Part shown: positions 39,478 through 48,122 of the stretch, in pieces
How positions within the stretch are numbered: position 1 is the first letter of the stretch
How the letters are laid out: each line of letters begins with the position of its first letter
From: Pseudomonas sp. PSKL.D1
Lineage (GTDB): Bacteria > Pseudomonadota > Gammaproteobacteria > Pseudomonadales > Pseudomonadaceae
Length of the DNA stretch: 64,000 nt
Direction: 5' to 3'
NCBI RefSeq assembly: GCF_028898945.1
Contig: NZ_CP118607.1
Location: 1,908,001-1,972,000 of the forward strand
Notes under the pieces: generated by a model
Told to the model about the DNA's origin: nothing
The model's database searches: none
The model's input: the letters and a program-made list of their open reading frames with translations, nothing else
Position numbers and translations under genes: made by a program

Positions 39478-40248
39478 ATGCTCGACCACGTGGTTGCACA
39501 GATCCTCGCCTTGCAGGTGCGCCTGCTGGCGTGCCGCGAGCGCCTGGCGGCGGATACCGACAGCGAGGCGCTGCATGACCTGCGCATCGGCCTGAGGCGT
39601 TTGCGCAGCCTCTTGAGGCCCCTCAAAGGCTTGCCGGGGGTTGAGCAACTGGAGGCGGCAGCGAAAGCGCTGGGCACGCTGACCACGCCCCTGCGTGATC
39701 GCGAGGTGTTGGCGGCGGAGCTGATCGAGCGTGGCCATACCATCGCCGGGCAGCGTCGGCAACAGGGGCGGGCCACAACCTTCGCCAGTGTGGCCGGAAG
39801 CCCGCAGCTAGCACGTGTAATGGCGATACTGGATGCGTTTCCGCTGTTCTTGCGCGCGGCGGACCGCGAGGGGCTGGCCAAGTCGTTAGGCAAGCGTGTG
39901 GACAAGCGCTTGGTCAAGCAATGGCAAAAGCTGCAAGAGGCCCTGCAAGACCCCGCCCACGACCGTCATCGGCTGCGCCTGTTGATCAAGCGCGTACGCT
40001 ATGGCGACCAGGCCTACCCGCAGCTCGACCACGCGGGCAAGAAGCTGCAAGGTTTGCTGAAAAAAGCCCAAGGCGACCTGGGCAACTGGCACGACCGGCT
40101 GCAATGGCTGCTGCAGGCCGAAACCCAGCCCGACCTCGCAGCCTGCAAGGCCGATTGGGAGCAGGAACTGCACGAAGCCGAACGCAAGTCGGACGCCACG
40201 CTGGATGCGCTGCAGGCCGCCCTTGAGCAGCGCAAGCCCGGCAAATGA
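39478..40248 (+). CDS. CHAD-domain protein
   Basis: 256 residues from ATG 39478 with GAGG eight bases upstream. It contains conserved His/Arg/Lys-rich helices ('ALHDLRIGLRRLRSLLRPLKG' near 30-50, 'HRLRLLIKRVRYGDQAY' near 165-182) typical of CHAD domains, which bind polyphosphate. It is often found beside CYTH triphosphatases or polyphosphate genes, none of which is seen here. Cytoplasmic. Confidence 0.88.
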   Translation: MLDHVVAQILALQVRLLACRERLAADTDSEALHDLRIGLRRLRSLLRPLKGLPGVEQLEAAAKALGTLTTPLRDREVLAAELIERGHTIAGQRRQQGRATTFASVAGSPQLARVMAILDAFPLFLRAADREGLAKSLGKRVDKRLVKQWQKLQEALQDPAHDRHRLRLLIKRVRYGDQAYPQLDHAGKKLQGLLKKAQGDLGNWHDRLQWLLQAETQPDLAACKADWEQELHEAERKSDATLDALQAALEQRKPGK

Positions 40249-40326
40249 CCGAAATGCGGGCTGATTGCGGCGGGTTTGCTGGCTAGTATTGGCAAACCCC
40301 TTATTGCTGCCAGCAGGAGCCAGCCC

Positions 40327-41124
40327 ATGAACTTCAACCAACTGCTCGAAGCCGTACGGGCAACCCCGGGTAATGTCAGCATTCCCTCGACCTGGGCACA
40401 GGGCCGGGCTGTGTTCGGTGGCCTGATGGCTGCCCTTGTCTATGAAACCATGCGCTCGAAGCTCTCCGATAACCGCCCGGTACGCTCGCTGGCGATTAGC
40501 TTTGTTGGGCCCGCGTCGCCGGATACGCCCATTCAGTTTGAGGCCGAAGTGCTGCGCGAAGGCAAGGCCGTCAGCACGGTATTGGGGCGCGCGATTCAGG
40601 ATGGCCAGGTGGTGACGTTGGTGCAGGGTAATTTCGGCGCGGGGCGGCCCTCGGCGGTCAACGTCCCGGCGTTGCCAGCCATGGCGATGAAACCGCTGGA
40701 GGAGGCGGCTGCGGAGCTGCCTTACATCAAGGGCGTCATCCCTGAGTTCATGCGCCATTTCGCCTTGCGGTGGGCCGTAGGAGGCTTGCCGTTCAGTGGC
40801 AACGATTCGCGTCAGATGGGCGGCTGGGTTCGGTTACGTGACGTTGAGCAGCAGCAGGCCACCGAGGCCCACTTGCTGGCACTGGTGGATGCGTGGCCGC
40901 CGAGCCTGATGCCGTTTCTCAAGCAGCCGGCCGCAGGCAGTACGCTGACCTGGACCATTGAATTCGTCCAGCCGGTGCCGAGCCTGTCGACGCTGGACTG
41001 GTGCCGCTACTGCGTCGAAACCGAGCATGCCCGCGACGGCTATGGGCATGCCGCCGCGGCATTGTGGACGGCTGAAGGCGAGTTGCTGGCACTGAGCCGG
41101 CAGACGGTAACGGTATTCGCCTGA
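40327..41124 (+). CDS. Acyl-CoA thioesterase family protein (double hot-dog)
   Basis: 265 residues from ATG 40327 with AGGAG seven bases upstream. Two hot-dog repeats are inferred from the pattern 'WAQGRAVFGGLMAALVYETM' (about 20-40), 'RSLAISFVGPASPDTPIQFEAEVLREGKAV' in the first half, and 'LTWTIEFVQPVP' plus 'YCVETEHARDGYGHAAAALW' in the second. It matches TesB-like/4HBT_3 proteins, which hydrolyse acyl-CoA. Monocistronic; convergent with the Mpo1-like gene. Confidence 0.85.
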   Translation: MNFNQLLEAVRATPGNVSIPSTWAQGRAVFGGLMAALVYETMRSKLSDNRPVRSLAISFVGPASPDTPIQFEAEVLREGKAVSTVLGRAIQDGQVVTLVQGNFGAGRPSAVNVPALPAMAMKPLEEAAAELPYIKGVIPEFMRHFALRWAVGGLPFSGNDSRQMGGWVRLRDVEQQQATEAHLLALVDAWPPSLMPFLKQPAAGSTLTWTIEFVQPVPSLSTLDWCRYCVETEHARDGYGHAAAALWTAEGELLALSRQTVTVFA

Positions 41125-41130
41125 CCTGCC

Positions 41131-41499
41131 TCAATGCCGATGCTTGTGCCGCTCGCGCCATGCCTTCCACCAGGCGCCACTGAGCACGAAGCGCGGGAAG
41201 GTGACGAACTGTTCGGTGAGCAGCCGTTGCACGGCGTCCTTGCGGTTGGCAAACGGCTCGGGCTGTTCAGCCTCCAGCCGGTGGCCCTGGCGCTGCATGC
41301 CGAGGCCGGCGATCAGCGAAATGATGCCGACAGCGATCTGGCTCAAGTCCAGTGCAAACAGCCCGGACAGCACCAGCAGCGCGCCGAGGATGAACAGCGG
41401 CACGGCAATCAGGTGCAGCACCAGGTTGGTCGGGTGTCGATGATTATGGTGGTAACTTCGCCATTGCCAGGCGGGTAAATTGGGCAGTCGCTTGCTCAT
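41131..41499 (-). CDS. Mpo1-like (DUF962) membrane protein
   Basis: 122 residues; start at MSKR (41499), or two codons earlier at 41505. 'SYHHNHRHPTNLVLHLIAVPLFILGALL' (from about residue 16) has the conserved His cluster of the Mpo1/YGL010w family, followed by a second hydrophobic helix. Yeast Mpo1 is a dioxygenase acting on 2-hydroxy fatty acids with Fe2+ held by these His. The bacterial role is untested. Confidence 0.8.
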   Translation of the reverse strand: MSKRLPNLPAWQWRSYHHNHRHPTNLVLHLIAVPLFILGALLVLSGLFALDLSQIAVGIISLIAGLGMQRQGHRLEAEQPEPFANRKDAVQRLLTEQFVTFPRFVLSGAWWKAWRERHKHRH

Positions 41500-41574
41500 G
41501 GGCATTTCCTCTCGGTCATGCCCAAAGCTTAGTGCGGCACCGGTGAGGCAGCCAATCGACGCTGCCTATAGTGA

Positions 41575-42888
41575 CTATAGCTTGAGCTGGCCAATGGCTT
41601 TGTTCAGCTCTGCGGCCAAAGTTGCCAGCTCGTTGCTGGTGGTGGCCGAGCCGACGGTCTGTTGCACCGTGTTCTCTGTGACGTCGCGGATGCTCACAAC
41701 CGCGCGGTTCATCTCCTCGGCCACCTGGCTCTGCTGTTCGGCAGCGACGGCAATCTGCGTGTTGCTTTCGCGCATCTGCGCCACGGCGCCCGTGATCTCG
41801 GCCAGGGCCGTACCTGCCTCCTGTGCCTGTCGGACACAATCATCGGCCTTGTAGGAACTCTCCTGCATGAATTCCACTGCGTCGCGGGTACCGGCCTGCA
41901 TCGAGGTCACCATGGCGGTAATCTCGTCGGTAGAAGCCTGCACCCGCTTGGCAAGGTTGCGCACCTCGTCGGCCACCACTGCAAAGCCACGGCCCAGGTC
42001 GCCGGCACGCGCCGCTTCGATGGCGGCGTTCAACGCCAGCAGGTTGGTCTGCTCGGCAATGCTGTGGATCACCCCGACCACGCCGTTGATCTTCTGGCTG
42101 TCGTCGGCCAGTTGGCGGATCATTTCGGCGGTTTGCTGTACGCCACTGGATAGCCCGGCAATCGAGTCCTGTACCCGGCTGACCACGGCCTGGCCGCTGC
42201 CGGCGAGGGTGTCGGCCGTCTGGGACAGGTCGCGGGTGGCGCCGGCATGCTGGGCGATATGGTGAACGGTGGCCGACATTTCGTTGATTGCGGTCGCCGC
42301 CTGATCGGTCTCGCTCTGCTGGCCGAGCATGCCGTGGCGAACATCGTTCATGCTCACTGCAAGGCGAGCGGCGCCAGAGTCCAGTTGCGCGGCAGTACGG
42401 GCCACCGTGCTGACCACGCGGTGATAGGTAGCCTGCATGGCGTTGAAGGCCCCGGCCATCTGGCCAACTTCGTCTGCACACGCCAACGGCACGCGGGCAG
42501 ACAGGTCGCCGGTTTTCTCTACGTGCAGCATCACGTCCTTGAGGGTGTTGAGCTGGCTCAGCAGGAAGCGGATCAGCAGCTGCGAGGCGGCAAGCATCGC
42601 CAGCATCAGGATCAGGACGCAGACGGCATAGTTGGCGAAGCGGTCGACAAACACTTCGCGCAGGCTGGGCGCCGGGGCCGGTTCGGCCAGGTGCGGTTGC
42701 GGCTGGCCCGCGGGCCAGGCCGCCAACAGCTGTGTCTGGGCTTGGGCAATGGCCTGGGCAGCCTCCGCCCGCGCCTGTTGTTCCAGGTGCACCGCATAGA
42801 GCACCAGCAGCAGGGTTGTAACAAAGGCCACCGCGTTGACGGCCCAGAATTTGTACTTCAGGGAAATGTTGCTAAGCCAGGTACCCAT
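41575..42888 (-). CDS. Methyl-accepting chemotaxis protein with small periplasmic region
   Basis: 437 residues. TM1 is at about 13-33, a periplasmic loop of only about 50 residues follows, and TM2 at about 86-107. HAMP and the signalling domain come next, with the conserved tip '[20 protein letters not shown]' (20 residues or fewer shown). The short loop lacks a Cache or 4HB domain, so it may sense redox, membrane state or an unknown cue rather than a bound nutrient. Monocistronic. Confidence 0.9.
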   Translation of the reverse strand: MGTWLSNISLKYKFWAVNAVAFVTTLLLVLYAVHLEQQARAEAAQAIAQAQTQLLAAWPAGQPQPHLAEPAPAPSLREVFVDRFANYAVCVLILMLAMLAASQLLIRFLLSQLNTLKDVMLHVEKTGDLSARVPLACADEVGQMAGAFNAMQATYHRVVSTVARTAAQLDSGAARLAVSMNDVRHGMLGQQSETDQAATAINEMSATVHHIAQHAGATRDLSQTADTLAGSGQAVVSRVQDSIAGLSSGVQQTAEMIRQLADDSQKINGVVGVIHSIAEQTNLLALNAAIEAARAGDLGRGFAVVADEVRNLAKRVQASTDEITAMVTSMQAGTRDAVEFMQESSYKADDCVRQAQEAGTALAEITGAVAQMRESNTQIAVAAEQQSQVAEEMNRAVVSIRDVTENTVQQTVGSATTSNELATLAAELNKAIGQLKL

Positions 42889-43003
42889 GGGCAGGTCTTC
42901 TCTGAGTTGAGCGGAAACAGCATTGGCAAGGTGCCATCATTGTGATCGCTCAAAACAGAGGGGTGTTGATGTGAATCAACGAAGTGTTTATGCCGGCACA
43001 GCC

Positions 43004-43801
43004 TCAGGTGATGTTGAAGAATGCCCGGCCAGCAGCCGTCGTATGCGCCGCCGTCACTTCAACCGGCTCACCCCGATGCAGCGCCACCTCGCGCAGCACC
43101 TCTGGCAAAAACGCCGGCTCGTTGCGCCCGTTCTTGGGCTTGGGCCGCAAGCTGCGCGGCAACAGATACGGCGCGTCGCTTTCCAGCATCAGGCGCCCCT
43201 GAGGAATATTGCCCATCAGCGGATGCAGGTGCGTGCCGCGTCGCTCATCGCAGATCCAGCCGGTGATGCCGATGTGCAGGTCCATGTCCAGGTAGGCAAA
43301 CAGCGCCTGGCGCTCGCCGGTAAAGCAATGCACCACGGCAGCGCTCAAGTGGTCGCGGTAGTCCTTCAAGATGGCCAGTAGCCGCTCGCTGGCGTCACGC
43401 TCGTGCAGAAATACTGGCAACCCTGTTTCGGCGGCCAGTGCCAATTGCGCCTGAAGGGCTTTCTCCTGCAGTGGGCGAGGGGAGAAGTCGCGGTTGAAAT
43501 CCAGCCCGCATTCGCCCACGGCCCGTACTCGCGGTTCGCTCAGCAACTGGCGCAGTTGTCGCTCGCTGTTGGCATCCCAGCTTTTGGCGTCGTGCGGGTG
43601 TACGCCAGCGGTTGAATACAGGTGGTTGCCATGCGGGTCCAGCTGCTGGCAAAGCTCCAGGGCTTGCTCGCTCACCTCAAGGCTGGTGCCGGTGAGGACC
43701 ATCTGCACCACGCCGGCTTCGATGGCGCGCTCGACGATGGCGGCCTGCTGGTCGTGGAAACTGCTGTTGGTCAGGTTGACGCCGATATCGATCAGTTGCA
43801 T
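43004..43801 (-). CDS. tatD: TatD-family 3'-5' nuclease
   Basis: 265 residues close to E. coli TatD ('[13 protein letters not shown]' start in place of the usual HxH of other family members, '[10 protein letters not shown]', '[14 protein letters not shown]', 'HCFTGER', '[10 protein letters not shown]'). TatD is a Mg-dependent metallohydrolase with 3'-5' exonuclease activity, linked to DNA repair and turnover. No tatABC lies nearby. Divergent from the MltF-like gene. Confidence 0.92.
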   Translation of the reverse strand: MQLIDIGVNLTNSSFHDQQAAIVERAIEAGVVQMVLTGTSLEVSEQALELCQQLDPHGNHLYSTAGVHPHDAKSWDANSERQLRQLLSEPRVRAVGECGLDFNRDFSPRPLQEKALQAQLALAAETGLPVFLHERDASERLLAILKDYRDHLSAAVVHCFTGERQALFAYLDMDLHIGITGWICDERRGTHLHPLMGNIPQGRLMLESDAPYLLPRSLRPKPKNGRNEPAFLPEVLREVALHRGEPVEVTAAHTTAAGRAFFNIT

Positions 43802-43960
43802 GGTGCTACCTCGTGCCGCGGGGCGGCCAGCATAGCAAAAACCGCGATATTCGGAAAAAAGCCAAGAACTTCAGGCTGTTGCCGTGGTCTTTTGCGGTCA
43901 TTTATCACCAAGTGCCCGCACCACATGGACGCCGCCCACCGACCTCGGACACGATTGCAC

Positions 43961-45367
43961 ATGCTGCGATACCTGCTGACTCTGCTGCTGTTGCTCGGCC
44001 TGGCCACTGCTGGCCCGGCCCAGGCACGTTTGCCGGGGCCGCAGCAGCATGCGCCGGCGGCCAGTACGCGTGACCTGCCGCAGGTGCGCAGCAGCAAAGT
44101 GCTGCGGGTGTTGGTTAACCAAAGCCGCAACAGCTCCGGCGAGGTCAAGGGCGAGCCGGTCGGGGTCGAGTACTACCGCCTGCGTGCGCTTGAGCACTAC
44201 CTCAATGCCCGTGCCGGAGACGGCCAGCAGATCAGCATCAGGCTCATACCCCGGGCCAAAGAGCAACTGCTGGGCGCCTTGCAGCGCGGAGAAGGCGACC
44301 TGGCCGCCCCCGGCGAATTACTGGACCCAGCCTTGGTAGTGGGGGTAAACAGCAGCGCACCGGTGGTGGACCAGGTACCTTTGTGGCTGGTCGGGCGCAA
44401 GGGCGGGCGCGGTTATAGCAAGGTGGAGCAGTTGTCTGGCCGAACCGTGGCACTGACCAGTGGCAGCGCCGCCGGTGTGCTGATCCAGCAAGTCAACCAG
44501 CAGTTGGCGCTGCGCAAGCGCCCACCAGTCAAGATCGAGTGGGTGGATTCGACACTGGCGGTCGAAGATGTGCTGGAGATGGTGCAAGCCGGGATCTACC
44601 CGCTCACCATTGTCGAGCGCCCCATCGCCCTGCGCTGGGCCAGGGTGATGCCGCGCCTGCGCCTTGAAACTCGCCTGCAACTGGGCCAGCCCCAGGCCGT
44701 ACGCTGGTATGTACGGCGTGACGCGCCTCTGTTGCTGGCGACAGTCGACCGCTTTCTGCAGGGGTACCGAGCGCCAGAGAACCAGGACGCCGCGTTCGAG
44801 CGTATCTATCGCCGTCAGTACCGCGTGCACAACCCGTTGGCCAGCAAGGACCGCCAGCGCCTGACGGCCTTGCGCCCGGTGCTGCAAAAGCATGGCCAGG
44901 CACAACAGATCGACTGGCTGAACCTGGCGGCGCTGGCGTTCAAGGAGTCGACCCTCAACCCCGCCGCGCGCGGCAGTGGTGGCGCCCACGGCCTGATGCA
45001 GATCACGCCGTCGGCGGCGCAGCGGGTGGGCGTGAGCAACACCGCCACGGTCGATGGCAATGTTCAGGCCAGCGCCCGTTACCTGGCGTTGATACGCCGC
45101 AAGTTCTTCGCCAGCCCGCAAATCAATGAGCGTGAACGCATGGCCTTTGTGCTGGCGGCCTACAACCTGGGGCCGGAGCGGGTGCAGGCGATGCGGGCCG
45201 AAGCGCGCAAGCGCGGGCTCAACGGCAACCAGTGGTTCTTCCAGACCGAGCGCGTGGCCATGGAGCAGGTGGGCATGGGGCCGGTCAATTTCGTCAACAG
45301 CGTGAACAAGTACTTCCTGGCGTTCAACCGTGAACGCGCTGCCTTGGAGCGGGTTGCCAAGCGCTGA
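43961..45367 (+). CDS. MltF-like membrane-bound lytic transglycosylase
   Basis: 468 residues from ATG 43961; MDAAHR at 43925 is an alternative, and a longer frame overlapping tatD is rejected. A signal sequence (about 1-24, ending AQA) is followed by a periplasmic binding-protein type-3 domain (about 45-280) and an SLT domain (about 320-440). The catalytic Glu lies in 'LALAFKESTLNPAARGSGGAHGLMQI'. MltF cleaves peptidoglycan to 1,6-anhydro-muropeptides, and its SBP-like module binds cell-wall peptides. Confidence 0.9.
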   Translation: MLRYLLTLLLLLGLATAGPAQARLPGPQQHAPAASTRDLPQVRSSKVLRVLVNQSRNSSGEVKGEPVGVEYYRLRALEHYLNARAGDGQQISIRLIPRAKEQLLGALQRGEGDLAAPGELLDPALVVGVNSSAPVVDQVPLWLVGRKGGRGYSKVEQLSGRTVALTSGSAAGVLIQQVNQQLALRKRPPVKIEWVDSTLAVEDVLEMVQAGIYPLTIVERPIALRWARVMPRLRLETRLQLGQPQAVRWYVRRDAPLLLATVDRFLQGYRAPENQDAAFERIYRRQYRVHNPLASKDRQRLTALRPVLQKHGQAQQIDWLNLAALAFKESTLNPAARGSGGAHGLMQITPSAAQRVGVSNTATVDGNVQASARYLALIRRKFFASPQINERERMAFVLAAYNLGPERVQAMRAEARKRGLNGNQWFFQTERVAMEQVGMGPVNFVNSVNKYFLAFNRERAALERVAKR

Positions 45368-45480
45368 CAAATCGATTTTGTCGATTGTTATGTTGGGTTT
45401 TTTGCGATTTTCATATTTGATCGATCGATTATTATGGCGCCCATCCCAACACAACATCGCAATTTCAAGGAAGCTCACAC

Positions 45481-45915
45481 ATGAACAACGCAATCACCTC
45501 CGTCATCGCCACCCGCGCCGGCCTGGGCCTGACCGTCGTCCGTATCCTGGTCGGTGTCATCTTCATGGCGCACGGCGCACAGAAGCTTTTCGGCGCCTTT
45601 GGCGGCTATGGCCTGGAAGGCACTGGCCAGTGGATGGAAAGCATCGGTCTGGCCCCGGGCTACCTCATGGCCCTGCTGTCCGGCAGCGCCGAGTTCTTCG
45701 GCGGCCTGGCCCTGGTGGTCGGCCTGCTGGCCCGCCCGGCTGCGCTGGCCCTGACCGTTACCCTGGTGGTGGCGATCTTCTCGGTACACATCGGCAACGG
45801 CCTGTTCATGTCCAACAACGGTTATGAGTTTGCCCTGGCCCTGCTGGCGGGCAGCGTGGCAGTGCTGATTGAAGGTGCCGGGCGCTTCTCGCTGGACCGG
45901 CTCATCGCCCGCTGA
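45481..45915 (+). CDS. DoxX family membrane protein
   Basis: 144 residues, four hydrophobic helices. 'GLTVVRILVGVIFMAHGAQKLFGAFGG' (about 17-43, core shown in short form) and 'AEFFGGLALVVGLLARPAAL' fit DoxX. Family members act in membrane-bound redox or sulfur chemistry; many are stress-induced. The upstream region is AT-rich with several (T)CGAT elements and the palindrome ATCGATCGAT (45419-45430), likely an operator. Confidence 0.87.
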   Translation: MNNAITSVIATRAGLGLTVVRILVGVIFMAHGAQKLFGAFGGYGLEGTGQWMESIGLAPGYLMALLSGSAEFFGGLALVVGLLARPAALALTVTLVVAIFSVHIGNGLFMSNNGYEFALALLAGSVAVLIEGAGRFSLDRLIAR

Positions 45916-45928
45916 GAGCGAGCCGACA

Positions 45929-45966
45929 GCAAGCCTCAAGCTGATCAGTTTCAGCTTGAGGCTTGC
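45929..45966. terminator. Long perfect hairpin after the DoxX gene
   Basis: GCAAGCCTCAAGCTGA and TCAGCTTGAGGCTTGC form a 16-bp stem with a TCAGTT loop. It is a well-known Pseudomonas intergenic palindrome type (CAAGC..CAAGCT) and probably terminates DoxX transcription; the T-tract is short. Confidence 0.6.
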
Positions 45967-46132
45967 AGCTTCTCGCCAGTCGCTCTAGGATACCGCCTGC
46001 GCCGATTTAAACAGCTACTTGCGGGGCGCAGGATTGCCCCCACTCCGGGTCGTCCGAAATACCGCTAAAGCGCTGGTTCGGTGACGCCTCCCACCGCTGC
46101 CCAGCGGGATTTGCGAGGCGGAGAAAAACTCC

Positions 46133-46441
46133 ATGAGTTGCCCACGTACCAGTGTTTGCCTAGCCCCATTGCCTGCCAGCCAGGCCTCCCGTACACCGCG
46201 CATCCTGCTCGGTGGCCAGCATCAGCCTACCTTGTTGCGTCACCTTGAAGGTTTGTCGCGCCGCAAAGGCCAGGCCCGTGCCTTTCTCATTCAGTTTGCC
46301 GAAACCGCCTGCGGCCTTGAGCAGTACGGCAATGACCGTTTCGACCTCGCGGTGATCCAGGCGCCCGCCGCGCACGAGGCGGCGCAAGTGATCGGCCACC
46401 TCACCCGCATCGCGCGCCAGGGCCTGATTACCCGACGCTGA
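46133..46441 (+). CDS. Conserved hypothetical protein upstream of greB
   Basis: 102 residues with GGAG about ten bases before the ATG. It has a Pro/Ser-rich N-terminus followed by helical segments ('RKGQARAFLIQFAETACGLE', then 'FDLAVIQAPAAHEAAQVIGHL'). The protein family is not recognised; similar small ORFs precede greB in other pseudomonads. The stop is nine bases before greB, so cotranscription is likely. Confidence 0.6.
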   Translation: MSCPRTSVCLAPLPASQASRTPRILLGGQHQPTLLRHLEGLSRRKGQARAFLIQFAETACGLEQYGNDRFDLAVIQAPAAHEAAQVIGHLTRIARQGLITRR

Positions 46442-46450
46442 GGACTGCCG

Positions 46451-46924
46451 TTGAGCACCAACATCATCACCACGGAAGGCCACGAAGCCCTGAAGAAGGA
46501 GCTGGACCACTTGTGGCGGGTGTATCGCCCGGAAATCACCCAGAAGGTGGCCTGGGCCGCCTCGCTTGGTGACCGCAGTGAGAATGCCGACTACCAGTAC
46601 AACAAGAAGCTGCTGCGCGAGATCGACCGGCGCGTGCGCTACCTGCGCAAACGCCTCGAAGACGTCAAGGTGGTGGCCTATTCGCCGCAGCAGGAAGGCA
46701 AGGTGTTCTTTGGTGCCTGGGTCGAGATCGAGAACGATGAAGGCGAAACCCTGAAGTTTCGCATCGTCGGTTACGACGAGATCTATGGGCGCAACGATTA
46801 CATCTCCATCGATTCGCCCATGGCCCGTGCCTTGCTCAAGAAGGAGGAGGGTGACGAGGTGGTGGTCAAGACGCCGACCGGGGATGCGACCTGGTATGTG
46901 AGCAGCATCAGCTACGGGCAGTGA
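46451..46924 (+). CDS. greB: Transcription elongation factor GreB
   Basis: 157 residues starting at TTG 46451 (GAGGA upstream). The N-terminal coiled coil includes the acidic tip 'SLGDRSENADYQYNKKLLREIDRR' (in part), where Asp/Glu residues carry out transcript cleavage. The C-terminal FKBP-like domain binds RNA polymerase. GreB rescues backtracked complexes by promoting cleavage of the RNA 3' end. The ENADYQYNKK form with 'RVRYLRKRLE' distinguishes GreB from GreA. Confidence 0.95.
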   Translation: MSTNIITTEGHEALKKELDHLWRVYRPEITQKVAWAASLGDRSENADYQYNKKLLREIDRRVRYLRKRLEDVKVVAYSPQQEGKVFFGAWVEIENDEGETLKFRIVGYDEIYGRNDYISIDSPMARALLKKEEGDEVVVKTPTGDATWYVSSISYGQ

Positions 46925-46945
46925 ACGGGTGGTTGTCGACTGTAA

Positions 46946-47017
46946 GGGCCTCTCGCGGATGAATTCGCTTCTACAGGGGTACGCGTGTAGGAGCGGATTT
47001 ATCCGCGAGAGGCCCGC
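46946..47017. repeat. REP pair (BIME)
   Basis: GGCCTCTCGCGGATGAATTC faces GTGTAGGAGCGGATTTATCC and GCGAGAGGCC. It lies between convergent greB and the DUF6124-like gene. Confidence 0.85.
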
Positions 47018-47039
47018 GCAGCCAACACATCAACGCCGC

Positions 47040-47279
47040 CTAATGCGTCCGGGCATCCGCAGGCATTTGCACCTGAACCAACATCGATTCGAGCATCACG
47101 CGCAACGCTTCGATTTCATGCATCGAGGCCATCATCAGGATCGAAGCCGGCGAGCGGGGTTGCAGCAGCAATGCCTGATGGATCACGGTCTGCGCGCACA
47201 GGGCGTAGTCGGTGGCCTGGATCAGGGTGTCTTCGAGGGAGTGGGGACTGTTGGGTGGATCGGGGACGATCCTGAGCAT
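47040..47279 (-). CDS. Small DUF6124-like protein
   Basis: 79 residues from ATG 47279. The N-terminus MLRIVPDPPNSPHS matches the (K/R)IVPDPP start of the ORF at 840, and 'EDTLIQATDYALCAQTVIHQALLLQPRSP.SILMMASMHEIEALRVMLESML' is the helical core of the family (paraphrased). No signal or membrane segment. The function is unknown. The 5' leader is unusually structured and includes a 9-bp element that covers the start codon. Confidence 0.75.
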   Translation of the reverse strand: MLRIVPDPPNSPHSLEDTLIQATDYALCAQTVIHQALLLQPRSPASILMMASMHEIEALRVMLESMLVQVQMPADARTH

Positions 47280-47409
47280 TGCATAGTACCTGTTTTGGGG
47301 CTGCGCCCGACTGCTGTCAAACAGTAGGGTGGCAGCTGTACGTGGGTTGACAGACCGGCGGACTATGCAAGTTCCGGCGCACGCATGCGTGCCCGCACGT
47401 ACAGCCGCC
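47279..47409 (-). promoter_or_regulatory. Structured leader with interleaved complementary elements
   Basis: Read on the minus strand, four elements occur as 1-2-1'-2'. Element 1 is GGCGGCTGTACGTG (47409-47396) and 1' is CACGTACAGCTGCC (47344-47331), one mismatch. Element 2 is TTGCATAGT (47370-47362) and 2' ACTATGCAA (47287-47279), perfect, whose last base is the A of the start codon. Between them lie the palindrome GCACGCATGCGTGC (47379-47392), TTGACAG/CTGTCAA (47347-47353/47314-47320). The pairs cannot both be simple nested stems, so the RNA has alternative folds or a pseudoknot. Translation of the small gene is probably controlled by it. Confidence 0.6.
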
Positions 47410-47608
47410 ATGAAAGGTCAGCTGCATGCACAATACCGTTACGGCCTGTCAAAGCCGTGCCGTTGATTTGCAACGACGCGCCGAGACTATTGCGCAGGCT
47501 GAAGGACCGCAACGGGCGGGAGTATCTTTGGGAAACGTCCTACAAAAAAGGGCTTTAATCTGATTTTTCCAGGCTTTGGGCATCTAAAGCGGCTGGCGGG
47601 CAATAAAG
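47410..47608. other. Intergenic DNA without recognisable gene
   Basis: Between the structured leader and the truncated methyltransferase. It contains no ORF of note and no tRNA. A short CCTACAAAAAAGGGCTTTAA stretch (47538-47557) is AT-rich. No continuation of the methyltransferase was found in the reading frames I translated. Confidence 0.5.
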
Positions 47609-47968
47609 TCAAACCGGTGCCAATGCTTGATGCCTCGCAAACTCGGGCCGTCGAATCAATGAGGAGGGGGGAAGTGCTTCGAGCGTTTCGAAGCGCTGGT
47701 GTGCGGTACTGAGCGTTGAATCGGGATGATCCTTGCCAATGGCCGTAACCATTTCGATGGCTGCCTGATCCTGATCAACAGCCAACACCTGCCAGCCCGC
47801 TTGCAGCAATGCGCGGGTGTCGTTGCCGGAGCCACAGCCCAGATCCACGGCATGCCCAGGGGCTACCAAGTCAAGGGCCGTGCGCAGCAGTGCGCAGGCG
47901 GGGCGATCTTTATGGTGCTCGAAGTAGGCTGCCCATCTGGAGGGTGGGGGTGGTGTGTGGTTGTGCAT
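47609..47968 (-). pseudogene. Truncated class I SAM-dependent methyltransferase
   Basis: 119 residues. The N-terminal part is a good SAM-binding domain: 'AVDLGCGSGNDTRALLQAGWQVLAVDQDQAAI', with motif I DLGCGSGND and acidic residue D at the end of motif II. Intact relatives are near 200 residues with the catalytic C-terminal half. This frame breaks off after LPPSSLIRRPEF, then ten unrelated residues and a stop. The downstream DNA does not encode the missing part, so a deletion is likely. It is unlikely to be active. Confidence 0.65.
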
Positions 47969-47991
47969 TGGATGATGATTCTCGGTTGATG

Positions 47992-48043
47992 TTGCCTGTG
48001 CGGGCCTGTCGCGGATAAATCCGCTCCTACAGGGGCGCGTGTA
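47992..48043. repeat. Left half of a REP palindrome split by an insertion sequence
   Basis: TTGCCTGTGCGGGCC, then the REP core GCGGATAAATCCGCTCCTAC and GGGGCGCGTGTA, ending at the IS junction. The matching right half is at 49486-49521. Confidence 0.88.
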
Positions 48044-48047
48044 ATCG

Positions 48048-48059
48048 ATGGACTCGCCC
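48048..48059 (+). repeat. Left subterminal inverted repeat of the IS
   Basis: ATGGACTCGCCC, four bases inside the left junction. Confidence 0.85.
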
Positions 48060-48122
48060 CCGCCGAGGCATCACAGTGCCACGGTGGCGTTCGAAGAAGC
48101 CAACGGCAGCGAGGGCGAGACC

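Noticed and set aside
47410..47608. Frameshifted C-terminal half of the methyltransferase
   Set aside because: Continuation frames I translated behind the stop show no methyltransferase-like sequence, so truncation by deletion is favoured over a frameshift.
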